Source: Pseudomonas sp. stari2
Lineage (GTDB): Bacteria; Pseudomonadota; Gammaproteobacteria; Pseudomonadales; Pseudomonadaceae
DNA length: 64,000 bases
NCBI RefSeq assembly: GCF_040760005.1
Contig: NZ_CP099760.1
Location: 335,001 to 399,000 of the forward strand
Direction of reading: 5' to 3'
Shown here: positions 54,742 to 62,488 of the stretch, in pieces
Position numbering within the stretch: the stretch's first letter is position 1
How the letters are laid out: every line of letters starts with the position of its first letter
Notes under the pieces: generated by a model
The model's input: only the letters and a program-made list of their open reading frames with translations
The model's database searches: none
Told to the model about the DNA's origin: nothing
Program-made: the position numbers and the translations under genes

Positions 54742-55239
54742 ATGAAAATGACGGAAAACTTGGCAGCGGACGGATTGGTGGTGCGGCCTTCGCGGGCGAC
54801 TGACGGCCCCTTTCTGCAAAGCCTGTATCAATCGGCGCGGCCGGATCTGCAATGGATCGACGGCGAGCAGGAACAGGTGCAGCAAATCGTTGCCCAGCAG
54901 TTTCAGGTGCAGGAGCAGGGCATGGGTGAAAACCATCCGAATGCCATGCACTACGTGGTGGAAAAACTCGGCACGGCCATTGGCGCGCTGAGCACCGATT
55001 TCGGCCCCAACGAAATCCGCGTGTTGTACATCGCCTTCATCCCTCAGGCTCGGGGCAAGGGCTACGGTCGTACGGTGCTGCAAGGTGTGCAGAAGGCCGC
55101 GCAGCAAGTGCGTTGCCCGGTGGCGACGGTGGTCTGGGCCAACAACCCCCACGCGCGCCAGCATTACCTGGCGCTGGGATTCGCGGTGGAAGAGCGCAAT
55201 CCGGCGGCGGAGCGTCTGGTGTGGTATCCACAGGGTTGA
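54742..55239 (+). CDS. GNAT-family N-acetyltransferase
   Basis: A 165-aa acetyltransferase. Motif A for acetyl-CoA is seen in IAFIPQARGKGYGRTVLQGVQ, and motif B in ANNPHARQHYLALGFAVEE. It begins 5 nt after the M50 gene stop behind TAGGGAG (ATG 54742, or ATG 54748 two codons later), so it is part of that operon. It may modify the substrate or product of the membrane complex. Its stop is one base away from the stop of the convergent lipase gene. Confidence 0.88.
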   Translation: MKMTENLAADGLVVRPSRATDGPFLQSLYQSARPDLQWIDGEQEQVQQIVAQQFQVQEQGMGENHPNAMHYVVEKLGTAIGALSTDFGPNEIRVLYIAFIPQARGKGYGRTVLQGVQKAAQQVRCPVATVVWANNPHARQHYLALGFAVEERNPAAERLVWYPQG

Positions 55240-55240
55240 T

Positions 55241-57424
55241 TCAGATGATCGAGTTGATATCGAAGGTGTGCGGCGCGCCGATCTTGCGGCCGTAGAGCGT
55301 CGCCAGCAGCGGGTCCTCTTCGACGGCGTCCGGCGCCATGGCGAGCTGTTCGGCTGCAGTGTTTTCCGGGTGTAGCTGCCAGCGCGGCAGGCTTTCGGCC
55401 AGCCGTTCCGGTTGTTCTGCCAGTTGCCCGTAAACGTCCTGGGTCGTGATGCGTCGATGGCGAAGGATTGCCAGGCGCTCACGTGTCACGCGTATTTTCT
55501 CTACTTCACGATTAAGCGCTTCAAGGGTGCTGGACTGAGTGCGCACGTAACTGTCCGGGCGTCCCGGCAGGTTGTTGCGCCGGGTGCGCAATTGGTAGGT
55601 GATGCGTTCCAGGGCCGACTCCACCACAGCAAACTCCCGTTCGGTGACCAGCGAACGGCTTGACTCCTGGGCCTCCTGCCAACGCCGCAACACCGCCCAG
55701 CACGCCGGAATGTATGCCCCGGTCATCGAGTGGTGCCCGGCGTCGAAAATCTGTTTGAGCAACGTCGGCCGATCCGGCAAACCGTGCCGCTGCCGGATCG
55801 CCACGTCGCACGCGGCGTGCTGGGTAATGGTGTCGCAACCCGGCTCCCACAGGATCGAAGACACCTGCTGACGCCCGAACTCCACCGGCATGGCGTGCCG
55901 CAGACTGCCGTGGTGGTCGTAGGCTTCCCCGGTCCAGTTGGTGATGCCGGCGACGAACACCGACAGACCCACCGGCACATTGACGAACGTCAACGCCGCC
56001 CCGGTGCCGTAGATGTCAGCCTTGGTGTTCATCCAGCTGCCGGGCACGCTGGGCACCGGGTCGTTGTGGTTGACCATGCGGTGATGCACGAGATCGGCTG
56101 CGCCCTTCACGAAATCCGCGTCGCCGGCGCGGGGGGCGCCGTAGGTGTAGAGCTGGATGTTGTAGCCCTCGGGCCGGCGGCGGAGCATTTCGGACAGCAG
56201 CAACGTGATAGCGCCGCCGAGGCTGTGGCCGCAGATCAGGAGGGTTTGGCCGGTGTAGAACTTTTCGAGGTAGCTGACGGCGAAAGTCGCGGCTTTCCTG
56301 GCCGCTTCATAGAAACCCCGATGTACCTGACCGTCGCCTTCCTCGAATGGCACTTGAAGGGCGTCGGCATCACGCAAGCCATCGGCGATGATCTCGGCGG
56401 TGCCGCGAACGGCGATCAGGATCAGTTCGTCGTTGTGGGTGATGAAGGCTTGGGTGTCGGTGCTGTCTTTATTACCGATGTCGTCGAGGAAGTGGACGCT
56501 GGCCGGGTGTTCCGGATCCCGTTCAGGGCTGTGCCTGTTGACTGCATAGAGGTTCGGGTCAAACGGAATGATCTCTAGCCTTCTTGAGTACGAAACATCC
56601 TCGTAGAGCGGGTAATAGAATTTGGTCTGAGTGTTGTCGACTTTCCACAGTTCTTCTCCCTTGGCCAGTGCATCGCCGAACCAGTTGCCGACGCTGGGTT
56701 GCAGCGGAAACTTAACGGATCTGGTTTCGGCGGAAGGGACTTTGGGTTCCTGGCCGAAAGGGCAGTAACTCAGGGTCGCCATCAATGCGAGCTGGTACAG
56801 GTTGAGTGCACAGAACGCCGGAGCTGTGGAAAACATCGGCCGCAACGCGCGTAGCGGGCGCACTTCAAGAACGGTGTGACGTTGCGGCATCAGCGCTACG
56901 CCAAGTTTTCCATGTTCACGCATGATTGCAGCGCACCCGGAATCGAGGGGGTTATCGCGATAAACCTCGGGTGGCAGGTGCGAGGCGTATCTCACCAGAT
57001 GGCGGACTTCGACTTGAAAGTAGTCCGCACCGTCTGCAATTTTCGGGCGTTCGCGCCTGCGGGTGGCATTTGGGTTCAGGTACCGGGTTGCCTCGGCTCG
57101 GACCTGAAGTTCGGTGATTTTCAGGGGGTAATGTGGTCTGCTTTGCAAATATGAGTAGAGCTTTTCCTTTCCTTCGTACGCTTGATCAAACAGCAGCGAA
57201 ATTGGCCCCGCAAAATGGTTGTCTACTCTGCCCTTGCCCGCAGCGTCCAAGCGGCCTGTGTATTTATAGCCTTCCGAGTCGGTGGCGATATAAGCCAACC
57301 CGGCGTAGGGCTCGCCCGAGCAGAACTCGTCGATGAGTTGGAAACTTGTCCATATGCCACCCTCGGGACATTTCAGAATGCGGCTACTCAACGGAGATTG
57401 CAGATCCTGCTCCAGTACCTTCAT
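55241..57424 (-). CDS. Class 3 lipase, candidate type VI secretion phospholipase effector
   Basis: A 727-aa protein. The central alpha/beta-hydrolase is of the lipase class 3 type. AVRGTAEI (about 338-345) is the oxyanion region and GHSLGG has the nucleophile S401. A downstream aspartate in NHNDPVPSVPGSW and a histidine further on are candidate triad members. The N-terminal ~270 residues and the C-terminal helical ~150 residues are unassigned. There is no signal peptide. It is the last gene of a VgrG-DUF4123-lipoprotein-lipase set, the usual layout for a T6SS Tle-type antibacterial effector. I use ATG 57424, which overlaps the preceding stop (ATGA) behind AGAAGG. The exact Tle family is unresolved. 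Confidence 0.87.
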   Translation of the reverse strand: MKVLEQDLQSPLSSRILKCPEGGIWTSFQLIDEFCSGEPYAGLAYIATDSEGYKYTGRLDAAGKGRVDNHFAGPISLLFDQAYEGKEKLYSYLQSRPHYPLKITELQVRAEATRYLNPNATRRRERPKIADGADYFQVEVRHLVRYASHLPPEVYRDNPLDSGCAAIMREHGKLGVALMPQRHTVLEVRPLRALRPMFSTAPAFCALNLYQLALMATLSYCPFGQEPKVPSAETRSVKFPLQPSVGNWFGDALAKGEELWKVDNTQTKFYYPLYEDVSYSRRLEIIPFDPNLYAVNRHSPERDPEHPASVHFLDDIGNKDSTDTQAFITHNDELILIAVRGTAEIIADGLRDADALQVPFEEGDGQVHRGFYEAARKAATFAVSYLEKFYTGQTLLICGHSLGGAITLLLSEMLRRRPEGYNIQLYTYGAPRAGDADFVKGAADLVHHRMVNHNDPVPSVPGSWMNTKADIYGTGAALTFVNVPVGLSVFVAGITNWTGEAYDHHGSLRHAMPVEFGRQQVSSILWEPGCDTITQHAACDVAIRQRHGLPDRPTLLKQIFDAGHHSMTGAYIPACWAVLRRWQEAQESSRSLVTEREFAVVESALERITYQLRTRRNNLPGRPDSYVRTQSSTLEALNREVEKIRVTRERLAILRHRRITTQDVYGQLAEQPERLAESLPRWQLHPENTAAEQLAMAPDAVEEDPLLATLYGRKIGAPHTFDINSII

Positions 57425-58209
57425 GGCGAAACCTTCTTTTCCGTACATCCGGGATATATGGTGCATTGCTGCCCGTCTGGCATTTGAAAGCCGCTGAAAT
57501 CCGTGTAGTTGCCGTAACAAAAAGCGTACTGATCCTCAAAATTGTCGCCCATACAGCGTTTCCAGCCGTTAGGGACTTTGACCCAGGTGTCCTTGATGGC
57601 CGGTCGCTCTTCCGCTGCCAAGGTGATCTTCATCCTCACTGTTTTGCCCGGCAGTTGATCAGAGCTAAAAGCCCCGAAGGTCTTGCCATAAGCTCGTGAT
57701 CCCGAGGCGTCGACTGTTCTGCAATCAAGGATCTTTCTGAGAATTCGCGGTTTACCCGAGGTGCGGAACCACCACTCACACTGACCATGGAACGTGCTTT
57801 CACCGGCTTCGTTGAACACACCTTTGAACTGCTCCTCCAGATCATCACGGATGAAAACCATGGCTTCGTCACGACTGAAGTCGCTCCAGTTTCTGCCGTA
57901 TGCCGAATTGATCTCCAGCTCGATTCGCCTCACGACCAACGGACACCCTTTAACCGTCTTGCGAATCGTGATCTCGGCATCCGGCTTGTAGTCCGTGCGC
58001 CACTTGCTGTTGAACACCGGGGCAAGGTTGTCGCGTCTGTCGAGGGTGCAGGTCTGGCCTTTTTCGGGTACGTAGTAAACCGCTGCCACATAGGCAAATC
58101 CCGGTGGTAGATCGGCCGTGAATTTGAAGGTGTTGGGCGGTTCGGTCCTGCAGCCTCCCAGTGCCGCGAAACAGCCGATCAGACCGAGGCTTTTGAGCGG
58201 AATTTTCAT
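57421..58209 (-). CDS. Lipoprotein, probable immunity protein for the lipase effector
   Basis: A 262-aa protein with a lipoprotein signal ending in the lipobox LGGC (cysteine near residue 20). It is rich in cysteines (about seven after the lipobox) and has no domain I recognise. It overlaps both neighbours by ATGA, lying between the DUF4123 adaptor and the lipase. Immunity proteins to T6SS phospholipases are commonly periplasmic lipoproteins encoded next to the effector, which is the reason for this call. There is no direct evidence of inhibition. Confidence 0.75.
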   Translation of the reverse strand: MKIPLKSLGLIGCFAALGGCRTEPPNTFKFTADLPPGFAYVAAVYYVPEKGQTCTLDRRDNLAPVFNSKWRTDYKPDAEITIRKTVKGCPLVVRRIELEINSAYGRNWSDFSRDEAMVFIRDDLEEQFKGVFNEAGESTFHGQCEWWFRTSGKPRILRKILDCRTVDASGSRAYGKTFGAFSSDQLPGKTVRMKITLAAEERPAIKDTWVKVPNGWKRCMGDNFEDQYAFCYGNYTDFSGFQMPDGQQCTIYPGCTEKKVSP

Positions 58210-59054
58210 GAGGGCGTCTTCCCGTTCCAGTGCTTCGAGAGCTGGTAAACCCGATCAAAGTGTTCATCCGGTGTTTCGTCCGGTCGGGCTTGCCAATGGG
58301 GCGCGAGATTCGGCGTTTGCAGGCTGTGGATCAGCAGAAACTCCAGCCGCTCCGGTGCCAGCCAGCTCCAGGCTTCGGCCTGGGTCAGTCGTTCACGGAG
58401 CCAGATTTGCGGATCCCGAACACACGCCAGCGCGGAATAAGCCTGCACATGCCCGGCCAGCAGAAAGCGGTGGGCATTTGCCAGGCGAATTTCCATGGAT
58501 TGTTCGTCAGGCATCGGCAGTTGCAGCCACGGCGGCGTGTCCGGCACGGGGTAGCTGCCCGGCGCAGGGTTGTCGGTCATCTGCCAGTGCGAGCCCTGCC
58601 AATGGCAAACGCTGATCGCCGGCCCGAGATACGCCGGCAAAGCCTCGACCGGCAGATGCTCCAGCGCCCGGTCCAGCACCCGGTTGTCGTGAAAGCGGTA
58701 CAGCGCCTGATGCGGACGGGCGCCGATGATCAGCCGCTCCTGCCAGTGCCGGACCCAGGCCTTCAACTCGCCTTTGCCCAGGCTGGCCAACCATCCCCAG
58801 TGGCTGTCCGGCCTGTCGAGCAGGGCGTCGAGACGGCGGTCGTCGGGCTGGTCGAAGGTGAAGAGGAACGGGCCGGTGTCGGCCAGTTCGGCAACTGCGG
58901 TTTCGCCGTAGACGCTGGCGTATTGCTCGTAACGGCTGCTCTTCAGCCAACGCTGGCGCATGTCGCGCTCGTTCTGCGAGTCGAGAACCAGGCACAGGAG
59001 GCAACCGGCACGGTGCTGTTCGATCAGCCAGCGTCGTACAAGGGCGTCGCTCAT
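58206..59054 (-). CDS. DUF4123 T6SS effector adaptor (Tap/TEC)
   Basis: A 282-aa protein starting MSDALVRRWLIEQH. It matches the DUF4123 pattern: LCLVLDSQNERDMRQRWLKSS, GPFLFTFDQPDD, WGWLASL, and LYRFHDNRVLDRALEHLP. Such proteins bind a VgrG tip and load a specific effector. It overlaps vgrG (ATGA) upstream and the lipoprotein gene (ATGA) downstream. Its cargo is therefore most likely the lipase two genes on. Confidence 0.93.
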   Translation of the reverse strand: MSDALVRRWLIEQHRAGCLLCLVLDSQNERDMRQRWLKSSRYEQYASVYGETAVAELADTGPFLFTFDQPDDRRLDALLDRPDSHWGWLASLGKGELKAWVRHWQERLIIGARPHQALYRFHDNRVLDRALEHLPVEALPAYLGPAISVCHWQGSHWQMTDNPAPGSYPVPDTPPWLQLPMPDEQSMEIRLANAHRFLLAGHVQAYSALACVRDPQIWLRERLTQAEAWSWLAPERLEFLLIHSLQTPNLAPHWQARPDETPDEHFDRVYQLSKHWNGKTPS

Positions 59055-61120
59055 GCGGCAGCCTCCGGGATCGGGCACGCACCTGTGCAGCAGGCTTCGC
59101 AGATCGGGCAGAAATCCGCGCCCAGGGTTTTGCTGGCGGCCATCAATGCCTGTTGTGAGGGCGCCACCAATGGCGGCAAAGGCGCAGGCGCCGACAGGTC
59201 TTCAATACCGTCGGGCTGCAACAACGGGGCGCGCAGGAAGGTCGCGGGCACGCCGCCGATCAGCAGGTCGCTGCTGCCGAAAAGGCCACTGTGATCGAGG
59301 ACAAAATGCTCGCCACCGACTTTCAGACTGATGCTTTTTCCGGCCTCCAGCACCAGATGTTCGCCCGCGCTGAGGCACAGCTGCCCGACGGTTTCGGTTG
59401 TCAGTGATTGACCGACCCGGGTGTGGCTGCTGTCGCCGACGTGCAGGTAATCGCTGGCCTTGAGATGGGTCTTGCGATGACCGGTGACGATGCGGTGTTC
59501 TTCCGCGTGCAGCGCGCTGAAGCTGTTGCCCCTGATGGTTTCCCGGCGTTGGTTGCCGATGTCCAGCTGACTGTCGTGCTCGACCTTCTGTCGCAGGTCG
59601 CGCTGGGCGCGCAGGTAAATCTGCTCCTGGCCCGCGCGGTCTTCGATCATCAGCTCGTTGAAGCCTGTGCTGTCCGGCGAACTGCGGGAGCGAAACACGC
59701 TGCGGGTCTTGTGCGTCGGCAACTCGTAGGGCACCGGGTTGGCGCTGTTGTTCAGGCAACCGCTGATCACCGGACGGTCGGGATCGCCGTGGAGAAACGT
59801 CACCATTACTTCCATGCCCACGCGCGGGACGATCACGCTGCCATGGGCATTGCCGGCCCAACCCGAGGCCACCCGCAGCCAGCAACTGCTCTTGTCGTTG
59901 TGGCGGCCTTCGCGATCCCAGAAGAACTGCACCTTGACCCGGCCGTACGGGTCGCAATGGATGTCTTCGCCTTCCGGGCCGGTGACCACCGCTGTCTGGG
60001 TCGAACCAATGTGGGGTTTGCGGTAGCGCAACGGTGGTCGATGGATCGCCTCCCAGGGCGTTGCCGTGAAGTGGTTGCGATAGCCCTGGGTGAAGTCCTT
60101 CTCGGGATCGGCTGACGCATGATCAGCGGTCTCTTCCAACACTTGCGGTTGCTTTCCTTCATGGCGGATTTCGGTCAGCAGCCACAGGTCGTTCAATGCC
60201 GGATCGGGATGTTCGGCCAGTGACAAAAAATGCCCCGACAACAGCGCCGGTTCATTGCTGTCGCCTTCTCCCAGGCAACCATCGGCGCGGTGACCTTCCA
60301 GGACTCGCCGGGCCAGTTGCTTGCCGTGCTCGCGATCGAGGTAGCGTCCCGGGTATTCGTAAACCCCGGGATCGGGCTGGAGATGCCGATCGGGATTGCG
60401 GGCATCCGCTTCCAGCAACATACGCGCCTTTTTAAAGTCGTAGGCGCGGCTGGAGGCGTGGTTGGGTCGGGTTTCGAGCCGATAGTCGAATCGCTGAATT
60501 ACCGGCCTGTCGGCCACCATGGCGTTGTGCGGTTTAAAGCGTGTTGGCCGAGAGAGGCGGGGGAACACGGTCTGGTCGTCGCCAAAGACCAGCAGGTGTC
60601 GGTCGCGGCTGTGCCGGAAGTGGTAATGCAAGCCGTCTTCCTGACACAGGCGCTGGATGAAGTGCAGGTCGGACTCGTTGTACTGCACGCAATATTCGCG
60701 ATCCGGTAACGGGTGGCCGAGCTGGAACCGGTAGCGATCGGCGTGGATGCCATGTTCTTCGAGAATCTGCGCAATGATTCGCGCAACGCTCAGGTTCTGG
60801 AAAATCCGCTGATTGACGCGATGGCGAAGATTGGCCAGGCAAGGGGCGAGGGTCAGGCTGTATCGTGTCAACCGTTCGCCGATATTGCCGCGGCCGATGT
60901 GCTGGATCTGTCCGTGTATGCCGTGGCCGTGGTCATCGAAGGCAAGAAAGGCCTGTTGGTGCATCAGGCCTGGAAGATCGGCATCCGGTCTGGTGCCGAC
61001 CAACTCGACTTTGAAGGCAAACGGCTCGCTGATGGCTTCGCTGCCACTGAAGGACAGCACTTGAAAATCGTGTTTAAAGTCGTCGGTCGTAAGGCGAAAG
61101 CGTGCGTTGGCATTGAACAT
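59051..61120 (-). CDS. vgrG: VgrG, type VI secretion spike protein
   Basis: A 689-aa VgrG. The gp27-like part begins MFNANARFRLTTDDF and includes CVQYNESDLHFIQRLCQEDGLHYHF. The gp5-like OB domain follows (VTGPEGEDIHCDPYGRVKVQFFWDREG), then the beta-helix region with repeated short hydrophobic/polar strands to about 640. The C-terminus has no large fused effector but ends in a cysteine cluster (C671, C674, C677, C678, C682). It forms the puncturing tip and carries the lipase through the adaptor. I use ATG 61120 behind GAGGAA. No other T6SS structural genes are in the window, so this is an orphan vgrG island. Confidence 0.95.
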   Translation of the reverse strand: MFNANARFRLTTDDFKHDFQVLSFSGSEAISEPFAFKVELVGTRPDADLPGLMHQQAFLAFDDHGHGIHGQIQHIGRGNIGERLTRYSLTLAPCLANLRHRVNQRIFQNLSVARIIAQILEEHGIHADRYRFQLGHPLPDREYCVQYNESDLHFIQRLCQEDGLHYHFRHSRDRHLLVFGDDQTVFPRLSRPTRFKPHNAMVADRPVIQRFDYRLETRPNHASSRAYDFKKARMLLEADARNPDRHLQPDPGVYEYPGRYLDREHGKQLARRVLEGHRADGCLGEGDSNEPALLSGHFLSLAEHPDPALNDLWLLTEIRHEGKQPQVLEETADHASADPEKDFTQGYRNHFTATPWEAIHRPPLRYRKPHIGSTQTAVVTGPEGEDIHCDPYGRVKVQFFWDREGRHNDKSSCWLRVASGWAGNAHGSVIVPRVGMEVMVTFLHGDPDRPVISGCLNNSANPVPYELPTHKTRSVFRSRSSPDSTGFNELMIEDRAGQEQIYLRAQRDLRQKVEHDSQLDIGNQRRETIRGNSFSALHAEEHRIVTGHRKTHLKASDYLHVGDSSHTRVGQSLTTETVGQLCLSAGEHLVLEAGKSISLKVGGEHFVLDHSGLFGSSDLLIGGVPATFLRAPLLQPDGIEDLSAPAPLPPLVAPSQQALMAASKTLGADFCPICEACCTGACPIPEAAA

Positions 61121-61289
61121 CCGTTGTTCCTCGTCCTGTGACGGATTCGGAACAACGCTAACAAGGTGAGCCGGGAAATGATGTCGGACGTTTCCCAATA
61201 AAATCGGTTGAAGAGCCCGCCCTACAAGGCCTTGGCTTTAGTCCTACATCTTTTTCCTACAAGGTTTCGTGAGGATTCTGCAGGGGGTA

Positions 61290-61601
61290 TCAGTTGAAGG
61301 AAATACAGAAGTAGCCCAACTGTGGATCCCGCCCCATCGCCGGCACCCGTGACACGAAAATATCTTCCACCCGGCCGAATTCCGGCAGCTCCAGTGCGCA
61401 CAGGCCGTCGACAAACTCGGTCGGCTCCAGGCTGTTGAATTCGAGGCAGAAGGGCATGCGTTCGCTGTGGCGCATTTTCGCCGACGGGATTTCTTCAAGG
61501 TGGGCGAGTTGAATCGGCAGCGCCGTGCCGTCCGGCAGGTGCAGTGTGCGTTGTCGCCCCAGCAACGGCTGGAGATGTTCGATTTGAACCGATTGCAGCA
61601 T
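61290..61601 (-). CDS. DUF6916-like small protein
   Basis: A 103-aa soluble protein starting MLQSVQIEHLQPLLGRQRTLHLPDGTALP and ending LGYFCISFN, the pattern of the small DUF6916 family. It has no signal peptide. It follows the tail-collar gene on the same strand behind a GGAG site, with a strong terminator between the two. Genes of this family are often found with tail-collar (Mdp-like) genes; its role is unknown. Confidence 0.75.
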   Translation of the reverse strand: MLQSVQIEHLQPLLGRQRTLHLPDGTALPIQLAHLEEIPSAKMRHSERMPFCLEFNSLEPTEFVDGLCALELPEFGRVEDIFVSRVPAMGRDPQLGYFCISFN

Positions 61602-61611
61602 GGTCTGACTC

Positions 61612-61654
61612 CAGAAAAAAAACGAAACGTCCGGGGGCGCGGGGCCCCCGGACG
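61612..61654 (-). terminator. Intrinsic terminator between tail-collar gene and DUF6916-like gene
   Basis: In the minus-strand sense, CGTCCGGGGG pairs with CCCCCGGACG over a 7-nt loop and is followed by TTTCGTTTTTTTT. The U-run runs into the ribosome site of the DUF6916-like gene, so that gene depends on read-through or a promoter inside this small gap. Confidence 0.85.
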
Positions 61655-61659
61655 ATTGC

Positions 61660-62247
61660 TCAGTTGCGCGACGGAAAGAGACCGTTCAGGGCAACGCTGA
61701 AGTTGAGGACCAGGAAGGGGTTCATGATGCCCAGCGGCTGGCTGCCGCCGGTGGAGGAAATGTCGCCGGTGACGGTGGTGGTCACACCTTTGAGTGGCAC
61801 CGGCGTGGCGCCCTGGGCGTCGGAATAGATGTTCGCCGAGCCGGGGCCGCCGCCCGAGGCACCGATGTAGGAATTGGTTGCAGTCGGTACGGTCGCCGGA
61901 TTGCTGGCGGGTACCGCCAGCGACAAGGCCGTGTTGGCGGTGAGACCGGTCATCGCGTGGGTGTGGTTGGGCATGTTGGCAATGGTGGCGGTGACGCTTT
62001 CCGTACCGGCCACCTGACCGATGACGCGCGGCGTCAGGCCGAGGCCGTTGCCCTGGGCCATTGGCACGCGGCCCTGCAGGTTGGGCAACTGAAAATTGGT
62101 CGTGCCGTTGCCGCCGTAGTAAGTGCCCAGCAACGCGAAGAGCGCGTTGTATTGCGCAATGGAAAGGATCTGTCCATTACACAGGGCCCAGCCACTGGGA
62201 GCGAAGTTGAAGGCGAACGGTTGAATCGTACCCATAAAGACTTCCAT
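61660..62247 (-). CDS. Phage tail collar (Mdp/microcystin-dependent-like) protein
   Basis: A 195-aa protein. The N-terminal tail-collar domain reads GTIQPFAFNFAPSGWALCNGQILSI, then ALFALLGTYYGGNGTTNFQLPNLQGRVPM. A low-complexity T/A/G/S-rich middle follows, and the C-terminus NPFLVLNFSVALNGLFPSRN is typical of Mdp-like proteins. No phage structural genes surround it, so it is a stand-alone bacterial gene and not a prophage tail. In Pseudomonas and Xanthomonas such genes sit with DUF6916 genes and glycosyltransferases; the function is unclear, perhaps a surface or secreted protein. Confidence 0.9.
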   Translation of the reverse strand: MEVFMGTIQPFAFNFAPSGWALCNGQILSIAQYNALFALLGTYYGGNGTTNFQLPNLQGRVPMAQGNGLGLTPRVIGQVAGTESVTATIANMPNHTHAMTGLTANTALSLAVPASNPATVPTATNSYIGASGGGPGSANIYSDAQGATPVPLKGVTTTVTGDISSTGGSQPLGIMNPFLVLNFSVALNGLFPSRN

Positions 62248-62488
62248 GGTTCCTCATCCTTCTGTTATGTGGTTGGCGCGCCGCGCGTTAGCCTGTGTTG
62301 CCGGGCAGGTCGAAACGTTTTACTGACGCCTTCCATTTGCGCGGGCAGGTCACGCCAAGCCGTAGCGTAGACCCGGATCGGCGGACTTGCCGGACGTCGT
62401 CGCGGCCGCGCGTCGGCTTCGGCTCTGGCCTAAAGTGTGCGCAATGAATGGCGCTGTTTTTTACTCGGAATACCGTAAGGGAAGGTTG
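62248..62488. other. Divergent intergenic region tail-collar gene / glycosyltransferase
   Basis: These 241 bp hold the tail-collar ribosome site (AGGATGAGG, minus strand) and the glycosyltransferase leader. A GC-rich GGCGCGCC palindrome lies at about 62276-62283. I see no gene or clear operator. Confidence 0.6.

Noticed and set aside
61660..62247. Prophage remnant suggested by the tail-collar domain
   Set aside because: No capsid, portal, integrase, lysis or attachment-site sequence is nearby, and Mdp-like collar proteins are known as stand-alone bacterial genes.
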